Source: JBFWVD01 sp050246915 (GTDB taxonomy: Bacteria > Actinomycetota > Acidimicrobiia > Acidimicrobiales > Ilumatobacteraceae). From it: a stretch of DNA of 64,000 nucleotides. Both the position numbers and the translations under genes were made by a program. The notes under the pieces were generated by a model, which saw only the letters and a list, made by a program, of their open reading frames with translations, was not told the DNA's origin and ran no database searches. Shown piece after piece: positions 1 to 8,332 of this stretch; position 1 is the stretch's first letter, and each line of letters starts with the position of its first letter. The stretch spans positions 1-64,000 of the forward strand of contig JBFWVD010000011.1 in the NCBI GenBank assembly GCA_050246915.1. Direction: 5' to 3'.

Positions 1-2
1 TG

Positions 3-1139
3 GTCGAGTCGCTCGACCTGTCGCGTGATGTGTCCCCGTGCGCGGATGACATCATCGAGTTGTACTCAGCGATCGATCGTCTGCAGGCAAAGGCGATGTC
101 GTTGACGGCACAGTTCGAGGCTGACGGCGGCCATCAGTTGTCGGGGGTGTTGTCGTTGCGGTCCTGGCTGGCATTGCACACACGCCTCGGTCGTGACGCC
201 GGCCGTGTGGCGACGACGGCCCGCAAGCTCCGTTCGTTGCCGGTCACGATGGACGCCTGGCTGGACGGATCGCTCACCGGCGGGCAGGTCTCCTCGATCA
301 CCGGCTATGTCCGCAACGAACACGTAGCGATGTTCGCCGAGCAGGAGACCGAGCTGGTCCCGGTGTTGGCGGGCCTGTCACCGCGGTCCACGGCTAGGGC
401 GATGGCGAAATGGAAATCCAACGCCGATGACGTCCTCGGCCGCCAACCGGATGAGCAGCGGGTGGGTCTGCGGTTGCGTCGCAACGACACCGACGGCCTC
501 TGGGACATCGAAGGTCTGTTGCCTGACGATGTGGGCCAGTTGTTGTACGACTGCTTGGCGATCGTGGATCGCCCCCCGCCGGCAGGCGAAGTGACCTCAC
601 GACGCCAACGCATCGTGGAGGGGTTGCGGGAGATCTTGTGGTTCTTCAAAGGCCATTGCGACACGTCCAAGATGCCCCGCAACCATCTCGGCCTGTTGCT
701 GGTCGGCTACCTCGACCGGATCAGCAACGAACACTGCGGCGGGGAGACCATCGCTGGGCAGCATCTGTCGACCCGGTTGTTCGAGGAATGGACCTGCAGC
801 GCGGCGGTGTCTCGGATCTTGTGGGACGGCAAGTCATCACCGGTTGACATCGGCCGGGCGTCGAAGGTCGTCACCGCGGATCAGATGAAGGCGTTGGTGG
901 TACGCGACAGAGGCTGTCGCTATCCGGGGTGTGATCGTCCGGCGACCTGGTGCCAAGCCCATCACGTCAAGCATTGGCGATGGGATGGTCGCACCGCGCT
1001 CTACAACCTGGTCTTGTTGTGCAGTCGCCATCATCACATCATCCACCTCCCCGGCTGGACCATCGAACTGTGCGAAGACGCCACCGTCATCGTCACCACA
1101 CCCGACGGACAACAACTCACCAGCCACCCACCCCCATAG
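3..1139 (+). CDS. DUF222 domain protein with C-terminal HNH endonuclease motif (5' end probably outside window)
   Basis: The N-terminal three quarters resemble the DUF222 region of multicopy actinobacterial proteins. The C-terminus carries an HNH nuclease motif: CRYPGC, then AHHVKHW, YNLVLLC and RHHH, giving the metal/zinc Cys and His residues in the usual order. The frame stays open to the window edge and the first in-frame start codon (GTG at 30) would leave a short N-terminus for this family, so the true start is probably upstream. The family is abundant in actinobacteria and is often linked to mobile or repeated DNA, but its cellular role is unsettled. There is no operon link to the next gene. 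Confidence 0.85.
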   Translation, partial: VESLDLSRDVSPCADDIIELYSAIDRLQAKAMSLTAQFEADGGHQLSGVLSLRSWLALHTRLGRDAGRVATTARKLRSLPVTMDAWLDGSLTGGQVSSITGYVRNEHVAMFAEQETELVPVLAGLSPRSTARAMAKWKSNADDVLGRQPDEQRVGLRLRRNDTDGLWDIEGLLPDDVGQLLYDCLAIVDRPPPAGEVTSRRQRIVEGLREILWFFKGHCDTSKMPRNHLGLLLVGYLDRISNEHCGGETIAGQHLSTRLFEEWTCSAAVSRILWDGKSSPVDIGRASKVVTADQMKALVVRDRGCRYPGCDRPATWCQAHHVKHWRWDGRTALYNLVLLCSRHHHIIHLPGWTIELCEDATVIVTTPDGQQLTSHPPP

Positions 1140-1229
1140 CGAGAGTTGTCGCGTGCCGGCCTCTCGTTTGCGTGCAGGCACATGGGGCACGCTGCGGCAT
1201 TGGCGCGGGCTGCTGTACCTTCCAGCGTT

Positions 1230-1670
1230 GTGAAGTTCAGGGCGCTCGTGGTGCAAGTCAGCGCGGTGATATCAGTTGTTCTCACGGGCTGTGGCGGCGA
1301 GGGTACGAGTGAGACGGCACGAACCGAGGACCGAGCTAAGGCGACTGCCTTGTGCTCCGATCTCGCGGATCGCCTCGGCCTGGAAACGCTGTCGCTGATG
1401 ACATCGACAGCAACAGCTGGGAAGTACACGAACGCGGCCCGCTCGATCCTTGGGCATCCCGTCGCACCCTGGGATTCGATGCCCAGCGACACCCACATCG
1501 CTACGTGCGGGTTCTCGCCTGACCTGAACCAATTGCGCCAGGTTGTCTGCGGCGACGGGGAAACCTTGCTGGAGCCGACGGGTCCGCCACGCAACTACGT
1601 GGTCGCTGAGGACGGCACCTACTCCGTCGACGAACTCAGCGATGCAAGCACCGCCAACCCGTCATGCTGA
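1230..1670 (+). CDS. small putative lipoprotein, function unknown
   Basis: From the GTG at 1230 the 146-residue product begins with Lys and Arg, then a hydrophobic stretch ending in the lipobox LTGC followed by Gly-Gly. This predicts a type II signal peptide and a lipid-anchored cell-surface protein. An upstream start at 1146 in the same frame would bury the signal, so GTG 1230 is preferred. A TACCTT hexamer at 1216-1221 lies 8 nt before it, which would suit a leaderless transcript. The mature part has four Cys (positions 42, 101, 114 and the last residue) that could pair. I recognise no domain, and a short hydrolase-inhibitor or sensor-type lipoprotein cannot be told apart. Confidence 0.55.
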   Translation: MKFRALVVQVSAVISVVLTGCGGEGTSETARTEDRAKATALCSDLADRLGLETLSLMTSTATAGKYTNAARSILGHPVAPWDSMPSDTHIATCGFSPDLNQLRQVVCGDGETLLEPTGPPRNYVVAEDGTYSVDELSDASTANPSC

Positions 1671-1799
1671 GCATCCTTCCAGGGTCCACCCGCCCCGTCA
1701 TCGGGCATATCTGACACTCACTGGGGCGCTCCCCCATCACTGTGCTGAACTGGAACTACATCGGCCGCCAACCGCGGTGCACAGAGTTCGGGGGACATC

Positions 1800-2681
1800 A
1801 TGAAGTGGGGCATCGTCTTTTCCAGCACCGGTTTCCCTGATCCGGATGCTGCGCTCGCACTGGCTCAGACCGCCGAAGAGGTGGGCTTCGAATCGCTGTG
1901 GGCTCCCGAGCACGTCGTGATGTCCAAGGCCCCTGACTGCACGCCCTATCGCGGCATGCCCGACGGGAAGATGGATCGCCTCGCCCGACGCGGCGGCATC
2001 CCTGACCCACTCACGTGGCTGACCTTCGTCGCGGCGGTCACCAAGACGATAAAGCTCGGCACCAACGTGCTGATCCTTCCGGAGCACCAACCCGTCGTGT
2101 TGGCAAAAACCGCATCCACCCTCGACCATCTCTCCAAGGGTCGGCTCATGCTCGGCATCGGCGTCGGCGAACTCCCTGAGGAGTACGAGGCGTGCGGCAT
2201 GTCGTTCACCAACCGCGGCAAGCGCATGGATGAGTACATGGCGGCGATGCGGCTGCTCTGGAAAGAGGACATCGCAACGTTCAAGGGTCAGTACGTGCAG
2301 TACGACCAGATGGAGTGCCGACCCTGGCCGGTGAATCGCGCCATCCCGCTGCACGTCGGCGGCGCCTCGGACGCGGCCATCCGCCGCGCCGCGCTCAGCG
2401 GCGACGGGTACTTCCCGTTCGTGTTCCCCGACCAGGACATCAAGATCGAGCTCCCCAAGCTCATCGACCGGGTGAAGCGTGAGACGGCCGCCGCCGGTCG
2501 CGACCCGGAGGCCCTCGAGATCACCTCGGGCGGAGCCAAGACGGTCGAAGACGCGAAGTGGTACGCGTCCATCGGCGTGCACCGCATCGGAGTCGCCATC
2601 AAGGCGTCAACGATTCCTGACATGCGCGACGAGCTCCGCCGCTTCGCCGAAAACGTGATCTCCAAGACACAAAACCTCTGA
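1800..2681 (+). CDS. F420-dependent LLM-class oxidoreductase (Rv2161c-like)
   Basis: A 293-residue TIM-barrel protein of the luciferase-like monooxygenase superfamily. The segments LGTNVLILPEHQPVVLAK, GRLMLGIGVGELPEEY and MDEYMAAMRLLW match the F420-dependent subgroup typified by mycobacterial Rv2161c. Such enzymes oxidise or reduce small organic substrates using cofactor F420. The substrate is not evident here. The start ATG is preceded by a GGGGGA ribosome site. It reads into the tandem EthD gene 27 nt downstream, so the two are probably co-transcribed. It is unrelated to bacterial bioluminescence proper. Confidence 0.85.
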   Translation: MKWGIVFSSTGFPDPDAALALAQTAEEVGFESLWAPEHVVMSKAPDCTPYRGMPDGKMDRLARRGGIPDPLTWLTFVAAVTKTIKLGTNVLILPEHQPVVLAKTASTLDHLSKGRLMLGIGVGELPEEYEACGMSFTNRGKRMDEYMAAMRLLWKEDIATFKGQYVQYDQMECRPWPVNRAIPLHVGGASDAAIRRAALSGDGYFPFVFPDQDIKIELPKLIDRVKRETAAAGRDPEALEITSGGAKTVEDAKWYASIGVHRIGVAIKASTIPDMRDELRRFAENVISKTQNL

Positions 2682-2708
2682 CGCCGAGTTCCTGCGAGAC
2701 TGACCGCC

Positions 2709-3401
2709 ATGTCGATGATCAAGCGCTACACCCTCGTGCACGCCACCTCGGACCCAACCGACGGGGGCTTCGCCGATCGCTGGCGCGCCGCGACGTTGCG
2801 GGAGATCGAGGCGACACCACCCGATGCCCGACCGACACGCGTCGCCCACGTCGTGTCCCGATTCGGTCGGGTGGAGCCCACCTTCCACGGTGCGTCCATC
2901 GAGTGGTTCGCCCATGCGGACACCATCGAAGCCAACGACGCATTTCTCGACACCAGCGATCTCGACAACGCCGTCATCATCGATGATCGCTTCGTCGTCG
3001 AAGAGCGCTGCGTCTTCGGCCAGGACTGGTTCGACGATCGATGGAACGCTCCCGCCGGGACCCGATCGTTCATCCTCGTCGGCCTCCTGGAGAAGGCCGA
3101 CTTCCTCACCCGCACCCAGTTCCGCGACTACTGGTGGGATCAGCATCGCCCGTTGGCCAACGAGATGCTGCCGCCCGAGACCCAACCACCGGCCTACTTC
3201 CACAACTACGTGATCCCCGGACAAGGCACTCGTTGGGACGGTCTCGGCGAGTTCTTCGATCCGGGCATCGAGCGCGTCAAGGCCCGCACTCAGTGGACCC
3301 AGAGTCCTGAGGCCGCCCCGATCATCGAAGACGAGAAGCGGTTCCTCAACCGCGAGACCCGTCAGGTCATCATCGGCGAGTTCGAGGTGATCGTCCGCTG
3401 A
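2709..3401 (+). CDS. tandem EthD-like (dimeric alpha-beta barrel) protein
   Basis: The 230-residue protein seems to hold two ferredoxin-like EthD/dimeric alpha-beta barrel units. The second is clear around residues 120-160 (RTQFRDYWWDQHRPLA, with the conserved His of the W-x-x-H-x-P/R pattern); the first half is degenerate (residues 1-105). EthD-type proteins are accessory or ring-modifying factors in oxidative catabolism of ethers, aromatics and polyketide-like compounds. It follows the F420 oxidoreductase by 27 nt and converges on the CoA-transferase gene. The fold is reasonably certain; the reaction is unknown. Confidence 0.65.
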   Translation: MSMIKRYTLVHATSDPTDGGFADRWRAATLREIEATPPDARPTRVAHVVSRFGRVEPTFHGASIEWFAHADTIEANDAFLDTSDLDNAVIIDDRFVVEERCVFGQDWFDDRWNAPAGTRSFILVGLLEKADFLTRTQFRDYWWDQHRPLANEMLPPETQPPAYFHNYVIPGQGTRWDGLGEFFDPGIERVKARTQWTQSPEAAPIIEDEKRFLNRETRQVIIGEFEVIVR

Positions 3402-3447
3402 AACGCTGAGACCACCGGACGATCACCACGACCAAGAGGGGGCCGAC

Positions 3448-4662
3448 TCAGTAGACGATGCCGGCGATCTTGAGATCGATGATCTCGTCCTCGCTCAGAC
3501 CCAGTTCACCGAGCACCTCGTCGTTGTGGGCCCCGAGATCGGGCGACGGCCCGGCCGACAGCACTTGGCGATCGAACTGGATCGGCGTGCTCACCATCTT
3601 GAAGGTACGGCCGCTGCCGTAGTCCACGTCCTGCATGAAGTTGTTGGCGAGGGTCTGCTCGTCAGAGGCGAGCTCGCCCGCCTTCTGGATGATGTTCCAC
3701 TGGCCCTCTTGCGTGGCCAACACTGCCTTCCACTCTTCGAGGGTCTTGCCGGCGAAGATCTCATCCAGCGTCGCCATGCACTCCTTCAGGTTGGCAGCGC
3801 GGTTGGCGTCGGAATCGAAACGCGGATCGGTGACGAGATCGGGCCGACCGGCCGCCGTCACGAAACCGGGCCAGTACCGCTGCCCCTGCAGCATGCACAA
3901 CGCAATGAAACGCCCGTCCGACGTGCGGTAGTTGTTCACCAACGGGTTGGGCACCGAATCGCGGGCCATCTTCGGCAGCTCGAGCACACCCTTGAACGTG
4001 GCGCCGGCGATGTTGGCCTGAAGAGCCCACATGGCCGTTCCCATCAACGACACCTCGACCACCGACGCCTTGCCGGTGAGTGCACGTTGGGCGATGGCCG
4101 CACAGATGCCACCGGCGAAGATCGCACCCGAGGTGCCGTCACCGAACGCACCGGCGGGCATGCCGAGCGGATAGGGCAGGTCGTCGGGTGTGACCGCGGA
4201 GGCGATGCCGCTTCGAGCCCAATACGAGATGGAGTCGTAGCCACCCTTCTCGGCTTCGGGGCCATAGGTGCCCTGACCACTGCCAGCGGCATAGATGATG
4301 TTGGGGTGACGGCTGGTGATGTCCTCGACGTCGATCTTGAGCTTGCGCCGGGCCTGGGGCAGCAGGCTCACCAAGAACACATCGGCGTCGTCGAGCAACT
4401 TGTGCAGCAGATCGATGGCGCCTTCGACGTTGAGGTCGATGGTGACGCTTCGCTTACCGCGGTTGAAGTTCTCGTACATGAAGCTGAAGCCACCCTCGCC
4501 CGGGGCAATGCCTGCGTAGTTGAGGCCACGCACTGGGTCGCCCGCGGGTGGTTCGATCTTGATGACCTCAGCGCCCATGTCAGCCAGGACTGCTCCGGCC
4601 GAGGGAACGAAGGCCCACATGGAGACCTCGACCACCTTGATTCCGGCAAGCGGCTTGCTCAT
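3448..4662 (-). CDS. CaiB/BaiF family (family III) CoA-transferase
   Basis: A 404-residue family III CoA-transferase, the class that moves CoA between carboxylates through an aspartyl-CoA mixed anhydride. The N-terminus LAGIKVVEVSMWAFVPSA and DMGAEVIKIEPPAGDP is typical, and the expected catalytic Asp is present in FGDGTSGAI. The longer frame to 4695 is not used, because ATG 4662 has AGGGAG a few nt upstream and matches family length. It is divergent from the crotonase gene across a 122-base region holding the palindrome at 4721-4740. Likely role: CoA activation of a carboxylic acid intermediate. Confidence 0.9.
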   Translation of the reverse strand: MSKPLAGIKVVEVSMWAFVPSAGAVLADMGAEVIKIEPPAGDPVRGLNYAGIAPGEGGFSFMYENFNRGKRSVTIDLNVEGAIDLLHKLLDDADVFLVSLLPQARRKLKIDVEDITSRHPNIIYAAGSGQGTYGPEAEKGGYDSISYWARSGIASAVTPDDLPYPLGMPAGAFGDGTSGAIFAGGICAAIAQRALTGKASVVEVSLMGTAMWALQANIAGATFKGVLELPKMARDSVPNPLVNNYRTSDGRFIALCMLQGQRYWPGFVTAAGRPDLVTDPRFDSDANRAANLKECMATLDEIFAGKTLEEWKAVLATQEGQWNIIQKAGELASDEQTLANNFMQDVDYGSGRTFKMVSTPIQFDRQVLSAGPSPDLGAHNDEVLGELGLSEDEIIDLKIAGIVY

Positions 4663-4720
4663 CCCCAACTCCCTTTTCCGACCCGCCTCGACCACTCGTC
4701 GATGGCGATGACCTCTGGTT

Positions 4721-4740
4721 GGTCACGTCAGGATGTGACC
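4721..4740. promoter_or_regulatory. 20-bp inverted repeat between divergent CoA-transferase and crotonase genes
   Basis: GGTCAC at 4721-4726 and GTGACC at 4735-4740 form a perfect 6-bp inverted repeat with an 8-base spacer, centred in the only region able to hold both divergent promoters. This is the size and position of a dimeric repressor site (TetR or GntR type). No regulator gene is adjacent. The role is inferred from position and symmetry only. Confidence 0.4.
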
Positions 4741-4784
4741 TTAATGATGCAGCAGGGGTCGGACCACCCAGAGGAGTCGGCAAC

Positions 4785-5651
4785 GTGAGTGATGACAGCG
4801 AGGCCCCGGTGGTCGTGACCGTCGACAACGGCGTGGCGACCGTCATGTTGAACCGCCCCGATCGCCTCAACGCAATGAACGGCGCCGCCATCAGACTCCT
4901 CTCGCAGGCGTACGCGGACATCGACCGCGACGACGCCGTGAGGGTCGCCGTGCTCACCGGAGCCGGGCGGGCCTTTTGCGCCGGGGCCGATCTGAGCCGA
5001 CCGGGTGGTGCCTTCAAAGCCCCCCGGGACGTCTCGGCCTATCGCTCCTCGCCCCCGAGGCCCATGGCCTTCCAGATCCGCAAGCCGGTCATCGCCGCCA
5101 TCAACGGCCATGCCATCGGGCTGGGCATGACCTTGGCGATGCACTGCGACATGCGCTTCATCGCCGAGAGCGCCATGTGGGGCATCGTGCAGGTGCGCCG
5201 AGGCGTCGTGCCCGATGCGCTCTCACACTGGACCGTCACCCGGGCCGTGGGCATGGCTGCGGCTGCCGAGATCCTGCTCACCGGCGCCACGCTCACCGGC
5301 CCCGACGCCGTTCGCCTCGGTGTGGCAACGCGATGCCTTCCCGCTGAAGAGGTCCTGCCTGCCGCGATCGCTCTGGCTCGCGACATGGCTCAACAGGGTT
5401 CACCGATGTCCATGGCCATGAGCAAGCGGATCATGTGGGCAGCGGCCGATGCGGAGATCGATCTGATCGACGACCTCGAGAGCGAGGCCCATCGCCGGTT
5501 GATGGGCCGGCCCGATGCCATCGAAGGCGGCGCAGCTGCCCACGCCAAGCGAGCCCCCGTGTGGAGCTCGTCGGTGAGCCGAGATTGGCCCGACGACGGA
5601 CTGTTTGCGCCGGCGGCCGACAACGAATCGTGGCCGCCACCACGGGTGTGA
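4785..5651 (+). CDS. enoyl-CoA hydratase/isomerase (crotonase) family protein
   Basis: A 288-residue crotonase-fold protein. The first oxyanion-hole segment is AGRAFCAGADLS (about residues 62-73) and the second IGLGMTLAMHCDMRF. Of the two hydratase glutamates, the one in the F-G-x-P-E block is replaced by Gln (WGIVQVRRGVVP), while the second appears kept in AAEILLTG. It may therefore be an isomerase, hydrolase or altered hydratase rather than a standard enoyl-CoA hydratase. The GTG at 4785 is chosen because GAGGAG lies 8 nt upstream; the frame is open 66 nt further up. It is divergent from the CoA-transferase. Confidence 0.85.
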   Translation: MSDDSEAPVVVTVDNGVATVMLNRPDRLNAMNGAAIRLLSQAYADIDRDDAVRVAVLTGAGRAFCAGADLSRPGGAFKAPRDVSAYRSSPPRPMAFQIRKPVIAAINGHAIGLGMTLAMHCDMRFIAESAMWGIVQVRRGVVPDALSHWTVTRAVGMAAAAEILLTGATLTGPDAVRLGVATRCLPAEEVLPAAIALARDMAQQGSPMSMAMSKRIMWAAADAEIDLIDDLESEAHRRLMGRPDAIEGGAAAHAKRAPVWSSSVSRDWPDDGLFAPAADNESWPPPRV

Positions 5652-5722
5652 CGTCTCCGTCAGCTGTACAGTCATGGACCAGGTCGCCGGCAACGCCGGC
5701 CACGGGGAAAGCAGGAACGTCG

Positions 5723-6715
5723 ATGAAGGTTCCATTCACCTGGAAGCCGACGGGTTGGTTCATGATCGGCTTCGGCGCCGAGTTCGAAAAGGGCACGGTC
5801 AAGCCCCTCAAGTACTTCGGCAAGGACCTCGTGGCTTACCGGACCGAGGAAGGCGCCCTGCACGTCCTCGACGCCCATTGTCCGCATCTCGGTGCCCACA
5901 TCGGCCATCGCGGGAAGGTCAACGGCGATTGCGTCGAGTGCCCCTACCACGGCTGGGGGTATGGACCCGATGGTGTCAATCGCTACATCCCCTACGAGGA
6001 CCGACCCAACGTCTCGAAGTCATTGCGCGCGTACCCGGTGAAGGAAGACCACGAGTGGGTCTTCATGTGGCACGACCCCGCTGGCGGCGCACCTCGTTGG
6101 GACATCCCCTCGGTGTGGGACTTCGACGAGGAGATCGGCAACCCTGACGACTACTACCGGGCCTATCCCGAGCTGTCCATCAAGTACACCGGCGAGCCCG
6201 TGCATCCGCAGATCCCGCTCGAGAACGCGCCCGACAGCGAACACTTCAAGTACGTCCACAATGCCACCGTGCATCCGCAGCTCATTCACTGGGAAGCGAT
6301 CGATCAGCAGTACCGCTCCATCGCCGGCTGGCCGATCCCGCTCGAGGACGGCGGCGTTCGCTACGCCCTCAAGGTCCACAACGTGAGCTGTGGCGTGGGC
6401 GGCTCCAAGTCCCGATTCGACGGTGTCAACAAGTACCGCCTGGCGTTCTTCACGACCCCGGTCGACAACGAGACCTCGGACATGTGGTATTCGATCTGGT
6501 GGCCCCGCGACGCCGGGGACACGTCACCGAGTGTGCCCGAGCATCATCGAGAGCGGGCCACCAAGGACTTCATCATCACCTTGTGGGACGACCTCGAGAT
6601 CTGGCGCTACCAGGTGTACGTGGAGAACCCGGCCCTCGCCCAGCAGGACGCCAAGCCATACGGTGCGCTGCGAAAGTGGTGCCGTCAGTTCTACGAGATC
6701 CCCGCCGACGCCTGA
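5723..6715 (+). CDS. Rieske non-heme iron oxygenase, KshA-like
   Basis: The 330-residue product has an N-terminal Rieske [2Fe-2S] domain with CPHLGAH and CPYHGW (Cys/His ligands at about residues 53-78), and a C-terminal catalytic domain whose non-heme iron motif shows as NAPDSEHFKYVHNATVH (about residues 173-189). Overall it resembles the oxygenase component of 3-ketosteroid 9-alpha-hydroxylase (KshA), suggesting a polycyclic or terpenoid substrate, though specificity cannot be read from sequence. The start ATG has AGGA upstream; the longer frame back to 5435 runs across the crotonase gene and is not coding. A second copy lies at 26014-27021. No reductase (KshB) is in the window. Confidence 0.9.
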   Translation: MKVPFTWKPTGWFMIGFGAEFEKGTVKPLKYFGKDLVAYRTEEGALHVLDAHCPHLGAHIGHRGKVNGDCVECPYHGWGYGPDGVNRYIPYEDRPNVSKSLRAYPVKEDHEWVFMWHDPAGGAPRWDIPSVWDFDEEIGNPDDYYRAYPELSIKYTGEPVHPQIPLENAPDSEHFKYVHNATVHPQLIHWEAIDQQYRSIAGWPIPLEDGGVRYALKVHNVSCGVGGSKSRFDGVNKYRLAFFTTPVDNETSDMWYSIWWPRDAGDTSPSVPEHHRERATKDFIITLWDDLEIWRYQVYVENPALAQQDAKPYGALRKWCRQFYEIPADA

Positions 6716-6798
6716 CGCCAGCGATTCGACGCGACGCGATGAGTGCGAACGGCTCGGGCCGTCGTAGGTCGTGACACTGCTCGACTCAGGAGACCGAC

Positions 6799-7257
6799 AT
6801 GCGCCCCATCACACCGTGCCTCTGGTTCGTCGATGATCTCGAACATGCCATCGCCCACTACTCATCGATATTCCCCGGCACCGAGGTCCACGTCCTCAAC
6901 CATCATCCCGACGGGAAATTGTTCACCGCCGAGTGGACGATGAACGCGCAGCGGTTCATGGGCCTCAACGGCGGCGTGCATCACCAATTCAACGACTCGG
7001 TCTCGATGATGGTCCCGTGCGACTCCCAAGCCGAGGTCGATCGTCTGTGGGACGCATTCATCGACGGTGGCGGCAAAGCCGTGCAGTGCGGCTGGCTCCT
7101 CGATCGCTTCGGTCTCTCGTGGCAGATCGTCCCTGTCGAGTTCCTCGAGATCATGACCAACGCCTCCGCGGCGCAGGCCGAAGCCGTGATGACAACCATG
7201 ATGCCGATGCAGAAGCTCGACATGGCGGCGTTGCGCGCCGCCTACGACTCCGTGTGA
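6799..7257 (+). CDS. VOC superfamily (PhnB-like glyoxalase fold) protein
   Basis: A 152-residue protein with paired beta-alpha-beta-beta-beta glyoxalase modules. The opening ITPCLWFVDDLEHAIAHYSSIF, and a later segment ending in WLLDRFGLSWQIVP, match the PhnB-like/3-demethylubiquinone methyltransferase-like branch of the VOC superfamily. These usually act as metal-dependent isomerases or dioxygenases, or bind small molecules. AGGAG lies a few nt before the ATG. It follows the Rieske gene by 83 nt on the same strand and converges on the ROK gene. Substrate unknown. Confidence 0.8.
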   Translation: MRPITPCLWFVDDLEHAIAHYSSIFPGTEVHVLNHHPDGKLFTAEWTMNAQRFMGLNGGVHHQFNDSVSMMVPCDSQAEVDRLWDAFIDGGGKAVQCGWLLDRFGLSWQIVPVEFLEIMTNASAAQAEAVMTTMMPMQKLDMAALRAAYDSV

Positions 7258-7273
7258 TCTCACGGTCGCTGAG

Positions 7274-7286
7274 CAATCATCGATTG
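7274..7286. terminator. possible weak bidirectional terminator hairpin
   Basis: CAATC-ATC-GATTG forms a 5-bp stem with a 3-base loop in the 34-base gap between the convergent VOC and ROK genes. The stem is short and AT-containing with no U-tract, so the call rests mainly on its position. Confidence 0.25.
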
Positions 7287-7291
7287 ACACT

Positions 7292-8305
7292 TCACTCGAG
7301 CGTCGCTCGCGCTGCGACGGCGGCACCGCGGGCGCCGGCCATGTCGAGGTCGGGAACCAACGAGAACGACACCACGGCCCGCTGCTCGGCCCGCAGCACC
7401 GTGTTGGCTTCGACGGTCGCCAAGAACCAGTCACGGAACTTCGGGGCGGCCTCGACCACTCCCCCACCGACGAAGAACGCGTCGGGATCGGTGAAGTTCG
7501 CCGCGATGGTGAAGAGTCGACCGAGCGCCATCGCTTGCTGCGCGAAGATACGCCGCGCCATCTCGTCGCGGTCCTCGCCGTATCCCCGAACCGCCTTGGC
7601 TGCCTGCTTGAGGTCAACACCGTTGAGCGGATGATCCTGGTAGCGATCAAGCCAATATGGCAGGAGGTTCTTGGCGATCCCGGTGAGGGACGCCACGCTC
7701 TCGGCGTCCCCGACAAATCCACAATTGCACTGAGGGACCGGTTGATCCGACTCGAGCAGACCCTCCATGGGGATGTGCACATGACCGAGCTCGCCCCCCA
7801 TGCCCGCCGCACCTCGCACGATGCGTCCCGACTCGACCACCCCGCCGCCGAGCCCCGTCCCGACGATGGCCGAGATCGACGAACGGTGAGATGACTCCGG
7901 GCCGAAATACACGTGATGGGCATAGAGAGCGGCGGCGTTCCCGTCATTGGAGTACACCACTGGGAGCCCGAGGCGTTGCTCGAGCGCGGCACGGATGTCG
8001 AACCCGCGCCAATCGGTGTGCACGAAGTTGGTGGCCCCGCGAGAAGAAATGACGCCATCGGCGCTGGCCGGCCCGGGTGTGTCGAGTCCGATCACACCGA
8101 CATCAGCGCGATCGATGCCCGTGTGGGCGATGGCGGTGTCGAACGCGGCGACCAGCTGCTCGATGGCGATGGCCGGGCCCTCGACGACGCGGCTGGGCAC
8201 CTCGAGCATGCGATCGATGAGGAAGCGACCATCGGCGTCGAGCACCGTCACGTTGTTGGCCGTTCCGCCGTTGTCGATCCCGACGACGATCCCAGCTGCG
8301 CTCAC
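7292..8305 (-). CDS. ROK family protein (sugar kinase/glucokinase-like)
   Basis: A 337-residue ROK protein. It has the N-terminal ATP-binding segment GIDNGGTANNVTVLD, the catalytic Asp in YSNDGNAAALYA, and GGELGHVHI. The usual zinc motif CxCGxxGC is only partly kept (CNCGFVGD: the third Cys is Asp). It lacks an N-terminal winged helix, so it is a kinase-type member rather than a repressor, possibly phosphorylating glucose, N-acetylmannosamine or another sugar. GTG 8305 is chosen because GGAGG sits 5 nt upstream; a TTG at 8317 overlaps that site. It is the last gene of a minus-strand run starting with the UGSC gene. Confidence 0.8.
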   Translation of the reverse strand: MSAAGIVVGIDNGGTANNVTVLDADGRFLIDRMLEVPSRVVEGPAIAIEQLVAAFDTAIAHTGIDRADVGVIGLDTPGPASADGVISSRGATNFVHTDWRGFDIRAALEQRLGLPVVYSNDGNAAALYAHHVYFGPESSHRSSISAIVGTGLGGGVVESGRIVRGAAGMGGELGHVHIPMEGLLESDQPVPQCNCGFVGDAESVASLTGIAKNLLPYWLDRYQDHPLNGVDLKQAAKAVRGYGEDRDEMARRIFAQQAMALGRLFTIAANFTDPDAFFVGGGVVEAAPKFRDWFLATVEANTVLRAEQRAVVSFSLVPDLDMAGARGAAVAARATLE

Positions 8306-8332
8306 GACCACCTCCAATGCCGAGCAGCCACC

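Noticed and set aside
3..1139. HNH/DUF222 gene as part of a homing endonuclease or mobile element
   Set aside because: No inverted repeats, integrase or insertion boundary can be seen at this end of the window.
3526..4788. 420-codon plus-strand ORF opposite the CoA-transferase
   Set aside because: It is antisense to a gene with clear family motifs, and its translation is rich in His, Gly and Arg without any domain; high-GC reading shadow.
5685..5699. GCCGGC-AAC-GCCGGC hairpin before the Rieske gene as a riboregulator
   Set aside because: GCCGGC is self-complementary and frequent in GC-rich DNA; nothing supports function.
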